A stretch of DNA of 64,000 nucleotides from a bacterium (lineage in GTDB: Bacteria > Armatimonadota > UBA5829). Shown here piece after piece: positions 46,119 to 55,207 of the stretch (positions within the stretch are counted from its first letter, which is position 1; each line of letters begins with the position of its first letter). Made by a program: the position numbers and the translations under genes. The notes beneath the pieces are model-generated. The model worked only from the letters and a program-made list of their open reading frames with translations, was not told where the DNA came from and did no database searches. The stretch lies in the NCBI GenBank assembly GCA_021371935.1, contig JAJFVF010000006.1, positions 168,208 through 232,207 of the forward strand. The letters run 5' to 3'.

Positions 46119-47965
46119 TTGTTTTCTCCTTGTAATGTATCGTTGTTGTGTTGCACACTGCCGGAACAAGACTTTGCCGTCGGCTCTTTGGATTTCTTCC
46201 AACTGGGAGCGACAACCTGTGAGGTAATAATAGTCTGTCCATCAGCCGAGGTTATTTTGAACGTGTATATGTGCTGATCCAGAGTCTGTGAAGAGCTGAC
46301 TGCCACCACAAACTCATTATCGTCTTGCAGCAACGTCGAAGGATATCCTGAAAGCAATGCAGTTACGGCTGTCTGTTTGCTTGGGTCAAGATTGGATAAG
46401 GCAAGCCCTTTTGGGGAAGACAGTGCCCTTCGTTCTGAAGCACTCAAAGCCGCATAAAACCTGAGCAGTGATCTGTTGTCTGTGACCGTATCCGTCAGTG
46501 TGGTATCTCCAAGCACGCTGTCATCACTAATATTTTCAGAAAGTTGGTCGGGTTCCAACATTGCCAACTGCGCAAGATAACTAATGTTCAGATATCCATC
46601 TTTCATTAACGCTTCCCGCCAACAATCCACCCAGGCGTCCGGGATTTGAACCCGTCTTTTTCTAACCCAGTCTCTGTCTTGAAACTCGAGTGTTGAGCCT
46701 TTCTTAGTCCAGTTATAGTTATATGTGTTTTGAATCATATTCAAGACACTCGTAAGCTCGATCTCATCGGAAACAATGCTGATCTTCTTTGAATTGCTTA
46801 CGAAGCTGTCTGATACAACTGCAAATCCGGTCGCCTCAGAAACGGCATCTTGGACATCGGCAAGTGTTCCATTTGTGACACTCAACTTGATCTTGGGATC
46901 AGGTGTAAGGCCATCCGTATGGTCCACCTTCGGTTCCAAAGTCTCGATTGCTTTATCATCCACCTCCGTTGCTTTTTCGATTGCCTGTTCTTCCTCAGAA
47001 GTGACAGGCCGCTCCTCCTCAAGCGCCTGGGTCCCTATTTCCGCAGCCACCTGCCCAGTGCGGCTGTTGGGATCCGTAATAGGCAGACCGCATATGCCAT
47101 TCGATTCATCGTCGGTAAACGACAAAACGCCCAGCACATATGACGGACACATGCGAATCGAGTTTCTATTGACATGAATATACACGTTATCAACATCGTT
47201 TACGCGTTCAACAAGCTCAGATAAGTTCTGTCCATCATATGCGGTTGCCAACAAGTTCAAGAGAAACTGGCGCATGGCTTCTTTGGTGGATGCTGAGAGC
47301 TGCGAAGCATTTACCACAGCTACATCACCTGTTGCAAAGGCGTTTGCAGCAGCCGAAGACTCACTCACAAACTTTTTAAAGAAGTTGGAAAAGCCCATCT
47401 CCGAATAGAGATACCTGGCCGGATCCGCTTCCTTCAGTTTTGCCAAGTCCTCTTCGCTCAGTTCCGCATCCTGCGCACTCTCGTCAAGCACTTTCTGGCG
47501 TGACTCATTACGTTTAGTCTCTTCGCGTTCGCATCTGAGACTGCTGTCAAGAATGGCCTTTCTATCCATATACAGAAGATAAGTCCATGTTCCTTTATCT
47601 TCAGTACGCTTCCATTTGAAGTTCATAACGCGGGCAATGGAGTTCATCAGGTCGACAAGAGGAGTATCTTTTGCAAGGATGACCATTTTACGATCGCGCA
47701 CTTGCCAGTCGTTTTTGTTTATGCCTGCTTGGAATTTAATTCCTGATAGAACGCTCAAATCAGACAATATGGAACTGACGCTTTTCTGCTCGGCTTGATA
47801 AGCTGCCTTTTGCTCAAGTTTCGTGGCAATGTCCGACGAATCGGCTGCCGTTTGCACGCCTGTGACATTTGGGTCAACATTGACCCTCCCGACTGCCCAT
47901 AGACAATTGGCCGGAGCCAATACGATTGCGATCATCAAGCACAAAAACGATATCGTCCGCATCAT
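46115..47965 (-). CDS. Exported protein with two STN/secretin-like domains
   Basis: 616 aa with signal peptide (about 1-24, ending NCLWA). Two similar regions are visible: SVSSILSDLSVLSGIKF...LVDLMNSIARVMNFKWKR (~55-130) and TLADVQDAVSEATGFAVV...LTSVLNMIQNTYNYNWTKKG (~370-450). Both look like the short STN/secretin-TonB fold, whose second half reads out as a small beta-alpha unit. There is no secretin gate or TonB box. The ATG 47965 has AAGGAG 10 nt upstream; a longer frame to 48196 overlaps the rpmA terminator. Coupled to the lipoprotein downstream. May be a lineage-specific envelope protein. Confidence 0.7.
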   Translation of the reverse strand: MMRTISFLCLMIAIVLAPANCLWAVGRVNVDPNVTGVQTAADSSDIATKLEQKAAYQAEQKSVSSILSDLSVLSGIKFQAGINKNDWQVRDRKMVILAKDTPLVDLMNSIARVMNFKWKRTEDKGTWTYLLYMDRKAILDSSLRCEREETKRNESRQKVLDESAQDAELSEEDLAKLKEADPARYLYSEMGFSNFFKKFVSESSAAANAFATGDVAVVNASQLSASTKEAMRQFLLNLLATAYDGQNLSELVERVNDVDNVYIHVNRNSIRMCPSYVLGVLSFTDDESNGICGLPITDPNSRTGQVAAEIGTQALEEERPVTSEEEQAIEKATEVDDKAIETLEPKVDHTDGLTPDPKIKLSVTNGTLADVQDAVSEATGFAVVSDSFVSNSKKISIVSDEIELTSVLNMIQNTYNYNWTKKGSTLEFQDRDWVRKRRVQIPDAWVDCWREALMKDGYLNISYLAQLAMLEPDQLSENISDDSVLGDTTLTDTVTDNRSLLRFYAALSASERRALSSPKGLALSNLDPSKQTAVTALLSGYPSTLLQDDNEFVVAVSSSQTLDQHIYTFKITSADGQTIITSQVVAPSWKKSKEPTAKSCSGSVQHNNDTLQGENK

Positions 47966-48178
47966 AGATCGTCTACTCCTTAGTTTCATTGTCCGGTCTA
48001 CCGCATTCACGCTCATATTGCCACTGGAAAGACCTCCATAGATTAAGACGCTGCTTATCCATATTTTTTTGTGAGAAACGAAATTTACCGACTGCTGGAG
48101 CTTTGGCTGCGGTTGTTCGTGTTGCAATCCCAATACATTGGTGGCTATCAGCGCAATTCCTACAAATAATAGTAGTAC

Positions 48179-48213
48179 AAAAAAAGAGATGCCCATATGG
48201 ACATCCCTTTATT
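48179..48213 (-). terminator. Rho-independent terminator of rplU-rpmA
   Basis: In the minus-strand RNA a 12-bp stem with two G-U pairs (AAAGGGATGUCC and GGGCAUCUCUUU, loop AUAU) is followed by a run of U. It lies 20-25 nt after the rpmA stop. The G-U pairs form only in the minus-strand transcript, which fixes the orientation. Confidence 0.85.
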
Positions 48214-48233
48214 ATTTAAACTATTAGATAAAT

Positions 48234-48491
48234 CTACCCGGCTTCAGGATATACGCTTACTTTCCTTCTGCCGTTGCCTGTCTCGAACTTGACGAACCCA
48301 TCGATCAGAGAGTATAGCGTATCGTCCTTGCCCTTGCCGACATTGATGCCGGGATGCAGCGGAGTGCCCCGCTGGCGGACAAGTATGCTTCCTGCAGTCA
48401 CTTTCTCGCCGGCGAATTCTTTGACACCAAGCCGTTTCGGGTTGGAGTCTCTGCCGTTTCTGGTACTACCCATACCTTTTTTATGAGCCAT
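48234..48491 (-). CDS. rpmA: 50S ribosomal protein L27
   Basis: 85 aa, complete. N-terminus [16 protein letters not shown] matches L27, whose tail reaches the peptidyl-transferase centre; there is no N-terminal extension of the Prp-cleaved Firmicutes kind. Core [23 protein letters not shown] is conserved. It lies 71 bp after rplU, with an 11-bp inverted repeat between them and a terminator after. A ysxB/prp gene, which sits between L21 and L27 in Firmicutes, is absent. Confidence 0.98.
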   Translation of the reverse strand: MAHKKGMGSTRNGRDSNPKRLGVKEFAGEKVTAGSILVRQRGTPLHPGINVGKGKDDTLYSLIDGFVKFETGNGRRKVSVYPEAG

Positions 48492-48517
48492 GATAAAACC
48501 TCTGTTATGAGTTGTGA

Positions 48518-48555
48518 GTTATGAGTTACTGTGTCTGAAACACCTAACTCATAAC
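48518..48555 (-). promoter_or_regulatory. Hairpin between rplU and rpmA
   Basis: GTTATGAGTTA and TAACTCATAAC form a perfect 11-bp inverted repeat around a 16-nt loop. The flanking GTTATGAGTTG shows the arm is duplicated in tandem. Possibly an RNA processing site or simply a repeat; there is no T-run. Confidence 0.45.
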
Positions 48556-48562
48556 ATAACAC

Positions 48563-48874
48563 TTAACCCTTGATATCTGTAATCGCCAGACTAGTAAGGC
48601 ACTGCCTGTGGCCGTAACGTCTGTGCGAATCTTTCTTTGGCTTGTAGGTGAAGCCGTTGACCTTGCGGCCTTTATAGTGCTTCATCACTTTGCCCACGAC
48701 CTTCGCCCCAGCTACATACGGGGTACCGATGTTGACTCCCTTATCATCAGAGACAAGCATCACTTCATTTATGACTATCTCATCGCCCTCATTCGCGGCA
48801 AGTCTGTTGACGGCGATCACATCGTTTTGTGCTACTGCGTATTGCTTGCCACCAGCTTTGATTATGGCGTACAC
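48563..48874 (-). CDS. rplU: 50S ribosomal protein L21
   Basis: 103 aa, complete L21: YAIIKAGGKQYAVAQNDVIAV at the N-terminus and KVMKHYKGRKVNGFTYKPKKD...RRYGHRQ at the C-terminus. GTG start, with GGGGGT 6 nt upstream. It is 101 nt downstream of rng in the same orientation with its own structured leader and is followed by rpmA. L21 binds 23S rRNA. Confidence 0.97.
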   Translation of the reverse strand: MYAIIKAGGKQYAVAQNDVIAVNRLAANEGDEIVINEVMLVSDDKGVNIGTPYVAGAKVVGKVMKHYKGRKVNGFTYKPKKDSHRRYGHRQCLTSLAITDIKG

Positions 48875-48909
48875 TTCGAACCCCCATTACTAAATAAACT
48901 ATTCACCAG

Positions 48910-48941
48910 CATCCCCCAGATGTTGCGCACCTGGAGGGATG
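48910..48941 (-). ncRNA. Candidate L21 mRNA leader hairpin
   Basis: In the 101-nt gap between rng and rplU the minus strand can fold CATCCC(T)CCAG with CTGGGGGATG (10 bp, one bulged base, 11-nt loop). A -10-like TATACT lies just upstream (48942-48947). L21 operons in other bacteria have autoregulatory leaders, so this is a candidate, not an Rfam match. Confidence 0.4.
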
Positions 48942-48975
48942 AGTATACTCCATGATTGACTAACCACCTATATTA

Positions 48976-50697
48976 TCACGAGCGCGCGGGCTTGTCAATA
49001 GACTTTTCGGAAGTCGCAACTTCTCCAAATGCATACGACCGGTGAATATCGGTAAGTTTCGCCTTCACACGGCGACCTACATATTTGCCGCCGTTCTCAA
49101 GCTCCACAAGATATCCGTCCAGCCATGCGCTCGCCTTGGGAAGCATCGAGAACGGATTGCGTACAACCTGGCACTCGATGGTCTCCCCCTTGCGCCAAGG
49201 TGTCATCTGAGCGTCCATCTCCTGCAAATTGCCCGGAACGATCTCGTATTTTTCGATATGGAGAGTCTCGCTTGCACGTACATATATCGCACGTTTGAGG
49301 CGGCGCTCGATCTCGTCGATCACTTCGCCGCCGCTGCCGATCAGATACATCACCACATCCGGGTTTGCTGTGACCATAAACGCTTCTTCATCCATATCTG
49401 CAACCAGATGCCGCAGGTCGCGCTCGATCCGCAGGCTCACCGTGTCCGCACTCTCAACCCGTCCCCTACCCTGACAATACGGGCATGGTTCCGTCACAAT
49501 CTCGTTGAGAGTCTCGCCGGTGCGCTTTCGGGTCATCTCGATAAGACCCAACGGGCTGATATGACATATCTTGGTCCGCGTACGGTCCTTGCGCAGTTCG
49601 CGTTCCATGGCCGCTACGACCTTTTGCCTGTCCTTTACATTGACCATGTCTATAAAGTCGAGCACTACGATACCGCCGATATCACGCAACCTAAGCTGCC
49701 TTGTGATCTCATTGACGGCATCAAGATTAGTCTTCAAAATTGTGTCCGACAGGCTGGTGGAACCGATAAACTTGCCGGTGTTGACATCGATCGCAGTCAA
49801 GGCCTCTGTCGGGTCAATGGTCAGGTGACCACCCGATTTGAGCCAAACTTTGCGCCGCAGCGAACTCTCTATCTCAGATTCGATTCCGAAATGTTCGAAG
49901 ATGGGCTCAGGCTCGTCATACAAAAACAGCCTGGAACGCATCTTTGGAGAGCTGAGTTCGATCAGTTCGACAGCCTTTTCGTAGTCGACCGGGGAATCGA
50001 TAATCATCTTGGATACGTCCGAACCGAATACATCGCGTATCATCTTGTAGATCAGACTCAAATCCTGATGCACCAGCCCCGGCGCAGCGACCTTTGTGGA
50101 CTTTTCCTGTATCTGGTTCCACATTCTCATCAGGAATTCCAGATCACCACGAAGCTCATTTTCGCCGCGGCCTTCCGCCTCTGTCCGAACTATCATTCCA
50201 TAACCGAGCGGCCTTATGCCCTCCGCTATTTTTTTGAGACGGTCACGTTCAGTTTCGCTCTCAATTTTCCTCGAAATCCCGATGTTGTCGGCCTCGGGCA
50301 TCAGCACAAGATAGCGGCCCGGCAGTGATATTCTGGTCGATACACGGGCGCCTTTGGTGCCCCGCGGACCTTTCACGACCTGCACCAGAACATCCTGGCC
50401 GGTCTTTACGACATCTCGAATCTTCAGATGATGCTTGCCGCTCTCTTTTCGGGCGCTGGGATATTCATCATCCATCTCCGGCAAAACATCCGCGACATAC
50501 AAAAACGCGTTGCGTTCCAACCCGATATCGACAAACGCCGCATCCATCCCGACAAGCACATTCGCGACCTTGGCCTTGTATATGCTGCCGACCACACGCT
50601 CTTCACGCTCCACATGAAGCTCGACAAGTTTGCCGGATTCGACGAGAGCCACGCGGGTCTCACGTGTGTCAACATTTACAATTATCTCTTTGGACAT
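48976..50697 (-). CDS. rng: Ribonuclease G/E family endoribonuclease
   Basis: 573 aa. S1 domain (~37-125), RNase H-like fold, catalytic Asp pair in TAIDVNTG and VLDFIDM, and the Zn-link CPYCQGRGRV, then a C-terminal extension (KGETIECQVVRNPFS...KYVGRRVKAKLTDI) resembling a TRAM/OB domain. It has no long RNase E scaffold region, so it is RNase G-like. Processes rRNA and mRNA 5' ends. The ATG is preceded by AAAGGAGGTGAT, an unusually full match to the anti-Shine-Dalgarno sequence, 7 nt away, suggesting strong translation. Confidence 0.95.
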   Translation of the reverse strand: MSKEIIVNVDTRETRVALVESGKLVELHVEREERVVGSIYKAKVANVLVGMDAAFVDIGLERNAFLYVADVLPEMDDEYPSARKESGKHHLKIRDVVKTGQDVLVQVVKGPRGTKGARVSTRISLPGRYLVLMPEADNIGISRKIESETERDRLKKIAEGIRPLGYGMIVRTEAEGRGENELRGDLEFLMRMWNQIQEKSTKVAAPGLVHQDLSLIYKMIRDVFGSDVSKMIIDSPVDYEKAVELIELSSPKMRSRLFLYDEPEPIFEHFGIESEIESSLRRKVWLKSGGHLTIDPTEALTAIDVNTGKFIGSTSLSDTILKTNLDAVNEITRQLRLRDIGGIVVLDFIDMVNVKDRQKVVAAMERELRKDRTRTKICHISPLGLIEMTRKRTGETLNEIVTEPCPYCQGRGRVESADTVSLRIERDLRHLVADMDEEAFMVTANPDVVMYLIGSGGEVIDEIERRLKRAIYVRASETLHIEKYEIVPGNLQEMDAQMTPWRKGETIECQVVRNPFSMLPKASAWLDGYLVELENGGKYVGRRVKAKLTDIHRSYAFGEVATSEKSIDKPARS

Positions 50698-50837
50698 GCA
50701 TTATCACCTCCTTTCGTTGTCCAGTGTTCAGTAAATTTCTTACAAGTTCGGGCGCGATATCCGATCGCGACCGAATCATAAATAACGCAATTTCAGATTG
50801 CGCTACTCATTGCACAACAAAAAACGTCTCAGGTTTT

Positions 50838-50923
50838 TGTCATTCCCAGCTTGACTGGGAATCCAGTAATCGGCGTTCTGACGAAAGATTAATATCTGGA
50901 TTCCCGCTTTCGCGAGAATGACA
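50838..50923. repeat. GTCATTCCC...GAATGAC palindromic intergenic repeat
   Basis: Starts TGTCATTCCCAGCTTGACTG and ends TTCGCGAGAATGACA; the arms pair imperfectly with the shared GGGAATCCAG core. It lies in the 339-bp gap between the radical SAM gene and rng. The rest of that gap has no supported gene. Sequences of this kind are spread in many bacterial genomes. Confidence 0.7.
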
Positions 50924-51036
50924 CAGGCCTGCTTTCACTTTGTAAGGAATGCAACCTGCTATGAACCTGGCATTGTAAAAGCAGATTTCGCATTGTGTAA
51001 TGACATTCTACAACGCAAAGTTCTATCTAGTTATAA

Positions 51037-53523
51037 TTAAAGCTCACCATTCAGCAGTGCCGACCGATGGACCGATATAATGCGTATTTCCGGAATATCT
51101 CCGGCTAACTCTTCAACAATCTCGGCGGGCTTTACGGTGAACTGAAGGTGCCTGAGCCTCATACGAATACGATTGCCTTGCGGGTCACACAACTCTATAG
51201 ACGCTATTCCGGGGCGAATATCTATGGTTCCACGCTTTTCACGCTCACGAATTATTGCAGACTTGCTCAGGAGCCGATCGATTGCGTTTTGTAGATCGGC
51301 GGCAAACCGACCGCTCGGCAGGCTGAGTTCAACTATAAGTTCGCTGCCTGTTACGTCGGGTCCTCTCTTATTCTCAGCAAGAACCTCGGCATTATGCAGC
51401 TTTATCCCCTCGGGCAGCGCTGACTGAAGCCTTGAAACGATATCTTTGAGGTCGATTGGAGGATGGATGCTCAGAGTTATCAGTTCGGCATCAGCTGTCG
51501 CGCCAAGAGGAAGCGCGGATGCGATTGACATCTTCGCCCGGGGATTGAACCCCTGGCTGTATACAATGTCAATTCCAGACATCCTGACTGCACGCTCAAA
51601 TACTCTCAACAGATCGAGATGACCAATCCATCGAATGCTTTCACCCTTGCTGAAGGTAATCATCACACGACAAAATTGAGTATCTAGTATTTTAGATTGA
51701 GTATTTGGTTGGGGGTGAAGGGTTGCTTGGTACATTTCAGGCGGACACTTCGCTCCAACCATCTGCTTGCGGACACCGCAGGCCGAGCATGTTCCCAAAC
51801 GGCAATCCGGCGTCGTATCGCCAGTCGAAGCCTTTTCATCTTCGCGCGCAAGAAATTCTTTCGATACACCCACATCTATATGATCCCAAGGCAAAGCCGA
51901 ATCCTTTGGAATCTCACGATTAGCAAAATCCGTAATATTCAACCCAGCCGACTCAAATGCACACTGCCAGCGCTCATGATCGAAATTATCCTGCTCAAGC
52001 CTGCCGCCGCGCTCCCATGCACCAAAAATCACTTTACCGAGTCGTCTATCGCCCCTGGCAAGCGCAGCCTCAATCCGGCTGCACCTTGGGTCATGCCAGC
52101 TAAGTGAAATATTCTTACCGCGCAACAGTGGCCTTACAACGGAAATTTTGCGCTCCAGTTCCTCCAAAGTCGCCATCGCACGCCATTGGAAGGGTGTATG
52201 AGGTTTGGGCACAAACGGCGAGAGCGTCACGTTGAGGGTCAGTGGAGCCCTGTGTCTTCGACCAATATCGATCACACTTGTTACCAGCCTGCCGATACAT
52301 TCGAGATCTTCGTCAGTTTCGGTCGGCAGCCCAATCATAAAATATAGTTTAATCCTTCTCCAGCCGTAATCTACGGCTGCCTCGACGGCATTTAGCAAAT
52401 CATCTTCAGTCACATTTTTGTTTATCACATCGCGCAGGCGCTGAGTCCCGGCCTCGGGCGCAAACGTCAGCCCGCTCTTTCTGACCCTCTGAATATCAGC
52501 CGCCAGATGCACACACTCAGCATCGGCTCTCAGGCTCGGCAGCGATATACCCACCTTATCAGCCTCGTGTGTGTCTATCAAAGTGTGCACCAAATCGCCT
52601 ATGCGCGAATAATCAGCGCTGGAAAGCGATGTAAGGGCAACCTCTTCATAACCAGTATTGTCAAGGAGCGTCTTCGCCTGACGGCACAGCGTCGGCAGAG
52701 AGCGTTCGCGCACAGGCCGGGTCAACATGCCCGCCTGGCAAAATCTGCAGCCTCTGCTGCAGCCTCTCATTATCTCAAGTGCAACCCGGTCATGTACCGT
52801 TTCTGTAAACGGCACGACCAGTTTGTCCGGGAACGGTGCGTGCTCCAAGTCAACCACGCGCCTGGCATTTATATGGGTATCGAGACTACGCAAGCTCGGC
52901 ACATACACGCCCTCAATCTCAGATAACGCATGCAACACGCGCTTCCTATCGCCCTTTGCCGTGCGATAGGTGCCCACTATATCCAGAACAACTTCCTCGC
53001 CGTCACCTATCACGAACGCATCGATGAAATCAGCCATAGGCTCGGGATTTGCAGCACAGTGACCCCCGGCGATTATGACCGGATCATCATTCGTACGTTC
53101 AGACGCAAATATGGGAATCCCGGCGAGATCCAGCATGTTGAGGACGGTTGTGTAGCTCATCTCATAGGCCAATGAAAAGCCTACTATATCGAAGTCCTTT
53201 ACCGGCAGCGATGACTCCAGCGAGAAGAGAGGAATGCCCGCGCTCCGCATTTGTTCTTCCATATCGAATGCAGGCGCAAAAACACGCTCGGCGGCAGTGT
53301 GCGCATCGGAATTGAGGATGTGATAGAGAATCCTCAACCCGAGATTCGACATGCCGACTTCATAAACATCCGGGAAAGCGAGCGCAATCCTTACGCTCAC
53401 CTCATCCAGCGGCTTCACAACACAGTTGAGTTCGCCGCCTGTATATCTCGCGGGTTTCGCTACTCGGGGCAGAACTCCATTAATCCGTCCCCTCAAGCTG
53501 AACGCCGTAGCTGATAATGTCAT
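51037..53523 (-). CDS. TIGR03960-type radical SAM protein fused to a DUF2344 (TIGR03936) domain
   Basis: 828 aa. N-terminal B12-binding-like region (~30-190), radical SAM TIM barrel with 4Fe-4S cysteines CSRGCRFC (~250-257), SPASM-like cysteines CRLGTCSACGVR (~600), then the TIGR03936/DUF2344 domain (~645-828, with SKGESIRWIGHLDLLRVFERA and YSQGFNPRAKMSIASALPLG). In many bacteria these are separate genes before rng. The two parts are joined by the linker QPNTQSKILDTQ, coded by an AT-rich tract resembling intergenic DNA at 57280-57327. Start ATG 53523 lacks a clear ribosome site; TTG 53535 is the alternative. It probably acts in RNA or translation-factor modification; not proven. Confidence 0.88.
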   Translation of the reverse strand: MTLSATAFSLRGRINGVLPRVAKPARYTGGELNCVVKPLDEVSVRIALAFPDVYEVGMSNLGLRILYHILNSDAHTAAERVFAPAFDMEEQMRSAGIPLFSLESSLPVKDFDIVGFSLAYEMSYTTVLNMLDLAGIPIFASERTNDDPVIIAGGHCAANPEPMADFIDAFVIGDGEEVVLDIVGTYRTAKGDRKRVLHALSEIEGVYVPSLRSLDTHINARRVVDLEHAPFPDKLVVPFTETVHDRVALEIMRGCSRGCRFCQAGMLTRPVRERSLPTLCRQAKTLLDNTGYEEVALTSLSSADYSRIGDLVHTLIDTHEADKVGISLPSLRADAECVHLAADIQRVRKSGLTFAPEAGTQRLRDVINKNVTEDDLLNAVEAAVDYGWRRIKLYFMIGLPTETDEDLECIGRLVTSVIDIGRRHRAPLTLNVTLSPFVPKPHTPFQWRAMATLEELERKISVVRPLLRGKNISLSWHDPRCSRIEAALARGDRRLGKVIFGAWERGGRLEQDNFDHERWQCAFESAGLNITDFANREIPKDSALPWDHIDVGVSKEFLAREDEKASTGDTTPDCRLGTCSACGVRKQMVGAKCPPEMYQATLHPQPNTQSKILDTQFCRVMITFSKGESIRWIGHLDLLRVFERAVRMSGIDIVYSQGFNPRAKMSIASALPLGATADAELITLSIHPPIDLKDIVSRLQSALPEGIKLHNAEVLAENKRGPDVTGSELIVELSLPSGRFAADLQNAIDRLLSKSAIIREREKRGTIDIRPGIASIELCDPQGNRIRMRLRHLQFTVKPAEIVEELAGDIPEIRIISVHRSALLNGEL
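51675..51712 (-). repeat. AT-rich tract within the radical SAM gene
   Basis: On the minus strand it contains CAATCTAAAATACTAGA. It encodes the inter-domain linker in frame and matches the tract at 57280-57327 except for one A. Confidence 0.6.
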
Positions 53524-53637
53524 AGTATCATGCAAAAAAGCCGGCGATCATTACGTTTCGCCAGCCGTCCACCGTCGTATTATATCATCGAAGTGTTTGA
53601 TCGTCAAACTCAGCATGGCAGGAACAGAAATATTCAA

Positions 53638-54285
53638 TCAGGCAGACAATTTGGACTTGAGCAGTCTTTGAATCTCGGCCGAAGCTGTTTCGACTACCAT
53701 ATTCACTGCAGCTCTGCCTCTTGCCGACGACGCAAGAGATTCGCATTCCCCCGGTAAACACAAAGTATCCACAAGCTCGGAATGGAGATACATTATGTAT
53801 GATGTCTCAAAACAGGCATCACCAATGTTTGGGCAGCCCCCGGAACCAACCATATCGAAATCGGCAAATGCCCATGCAACCGAATCATCATGGCTATCAT
53901 TAAAATCGGATACCACCTCGCGTATGGCTTCCATGTGCTCACAGCCGTAGTGACCCATCAGGACCACAATTACTTTGAACCCAGCCTTTGCAAGTTGACG
54001 TAGATACTCAGTGGCCAGCAGTTCAACACATTCCCTGCTGAACTCTAGGGTGAAGCTGCTTTCGGCATCACCTTTGATCGTGCCATGACCGCAATATACT
54101 CCTGGAAACACCACTCCGCCGGTTTGAGCGCACAACTCCTCACATATTCCCTGGGCTTTCAATGTATCTGTCCCGAGAGGATTATATTTATCATGCCACT
54201 CATGAGCGCCCCATGGCAGATAGGCTATTGGCGCCGATTGCCTTGCATGCTCAAAATTTGGCGGGTTTGTCAGTTCGTATCTCAT
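53638..54285 (-). CDS. Creatininase family protein
   Basis: 215 aa of the creatininase/mycofactocin MftE-like fold, a metal-dependent amidohydrolase. Expected metal ligands are visible: AHEWHDKYNPLGTDT (Glu, His, Asp), MGHYGCEH (His) and GDACFETS (Glu, where GDAH is usual). GGGGAG lies 4 nt before the ATG. It sits 58 bp downstream of the TIM-barrel gene on the same strand, probably co-transcribed. The substrate is likely not creatinine; related proteins hydrolyse amides of sugars or formamides. Confidence 0.85.
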   Translation of the reverse strand: MRYELTNPPNFEHARQSAPIAYLPWGAHEWHDKYNPLGTDTLKAQGICEELCAQTGGVVFPGVYCGHGTIKGDAESSFTLEFSRECVELLATEYLRQLAKAGFKVIVVLMGHYGCEHMEAIREVVSDFNDSHDDSVAWAFADFDMVGSGGCPNIGDACFETSYIMYLHSELVDTLCLPGECESLASSARGRAAVNMVVETASAEIQRLLKSKLSA

Positions 54286-54343
54286 GACGCTCCCCTCACA
54301 TTAGAGAGTAATGCGCCATGTTCATACCCAAGTGCATCAGATT

Positions 54344-55081
54344 TCAGTAGAAGATTTCGCTGTAGAGTCTGCGGAGATGGTGAAGTGCCTCGGAACCAGA
54401 GCCACTTTCACGACAATTGACTGAAATACGCTCGTTATAGCCAATTTCTTTGAGGACTTCCAGAAAGTCTGGCTGCGAATAGTCGGATGTGTGAACATGA
54501 ACGATTTCGGCGCGCGCCCTGATTATTTGATCCAGACCCTCATTCTCCTGGTTCATCTGATAAAGATCAGCAGTCAGTTTCACAAACGGGTGATGTGCAT
54601 CATGCACGATTTGAAGAGCATCGGCAAGTGTGTTTACCATATTGCATTCGGCAGAGCTTATAGGTTGAATCGCAACTGTAATTCCATGGGTGCCGGATAT
54701 ACGTCCGGCCAGAGTGACAAACTCGATTATTTGCTGCCTGGCTTCATCATCAGAGAAGCCTTCGGGAATATTTCTTGCATCTGGACTGTTGAATACAACA
54801 ATCTCGCCTCCGAGTTCCTCGATACGATGGAATGCTGTGCGCATATACCTCTCTATGCGATATGTATCAACCTCGGGGCCGGTTACTTTCATATCTTCAA
54901 GAAGAAGCGAGTTCCAGACTTCGGGGACTATTTCATACGACCGGACGAGAGCGAGCGTCTCCTCAAACTCGGAGTCGGGCGACTCCGCCTTGACCAGAGC
55001 AGCAGGCAGCTCAATGTAATCATAACCAGCATCCTGAACGGCCTGGATATCATCCAGGTTCGCACAGCATCCGAATCTCAT
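54344..55081 (-). CDS. Sugar isomerase-like TIM barrel with altered metal site
   Basis: 245 aa of the xylose isomerase-like/AP endonuclease 2 fold. At positions where active members have a Glu-Asp-His-Glu metal set, I read VAIQP (Gln for Glu), TADLYQM (Asp kept, following His replaced by Gln), VHVHTSD (His kept) and ISVNCR (Asn for Glu). Two of four ligands are therefore missing, so a non-catalytic or different activity is likely. In an operon with the creatininase-like gene. Contrast the enzyme at 30516, which keeps all four. Confidence 0.8.
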   Translation of the reverse strand: MRFGCCANLDDIQAVQDAGYDYIELPAALVKAESPDSEFEETLALVRSYEIVPEVWNSLLLEDMKVTGPEVDTYRIERYMRTAFHRIEELGGEIVVFNSPDARNIPEGFSDDEARQQIIEFVTLAGRISGTHGITVAIQPISSAECNMVNTLADALQIVHDAHHPFVKLTADLYQMNQENEGLDQIIRARAEIVHVHTSDYSQPDFLEVLKEIGYNERISVNCRESGSGSEALHHLRRLYSEIFY

Positions 55082-55207
55082 ATGTTCTCTCAGTCAAAAA
55101 GCCGAAATTCGTCGGCAGTCATCTGTCGGCGGTCGTCAGTCCACGACAATTGCGAGGCTCTGCTCGGTTGCGATCAGATATTGCCACCGAACTACGGGGC
55201 ATCTCAG

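Noticed and set aside
48014..48196. Hydrophobic N-terminal extension that would start the secretin-like gene at 48196
   Set aside because: The first codons overlap the rpmA terminator and no ribosome site precedes them; the real start with AAGGAG and a signal peptide is at 47965.
49042..50328. Open frame of 428 codons antisense to rng
   Set aside because: It mirrors the RNase G gene, which has clear catalytic motifs; the antisense translation has none.
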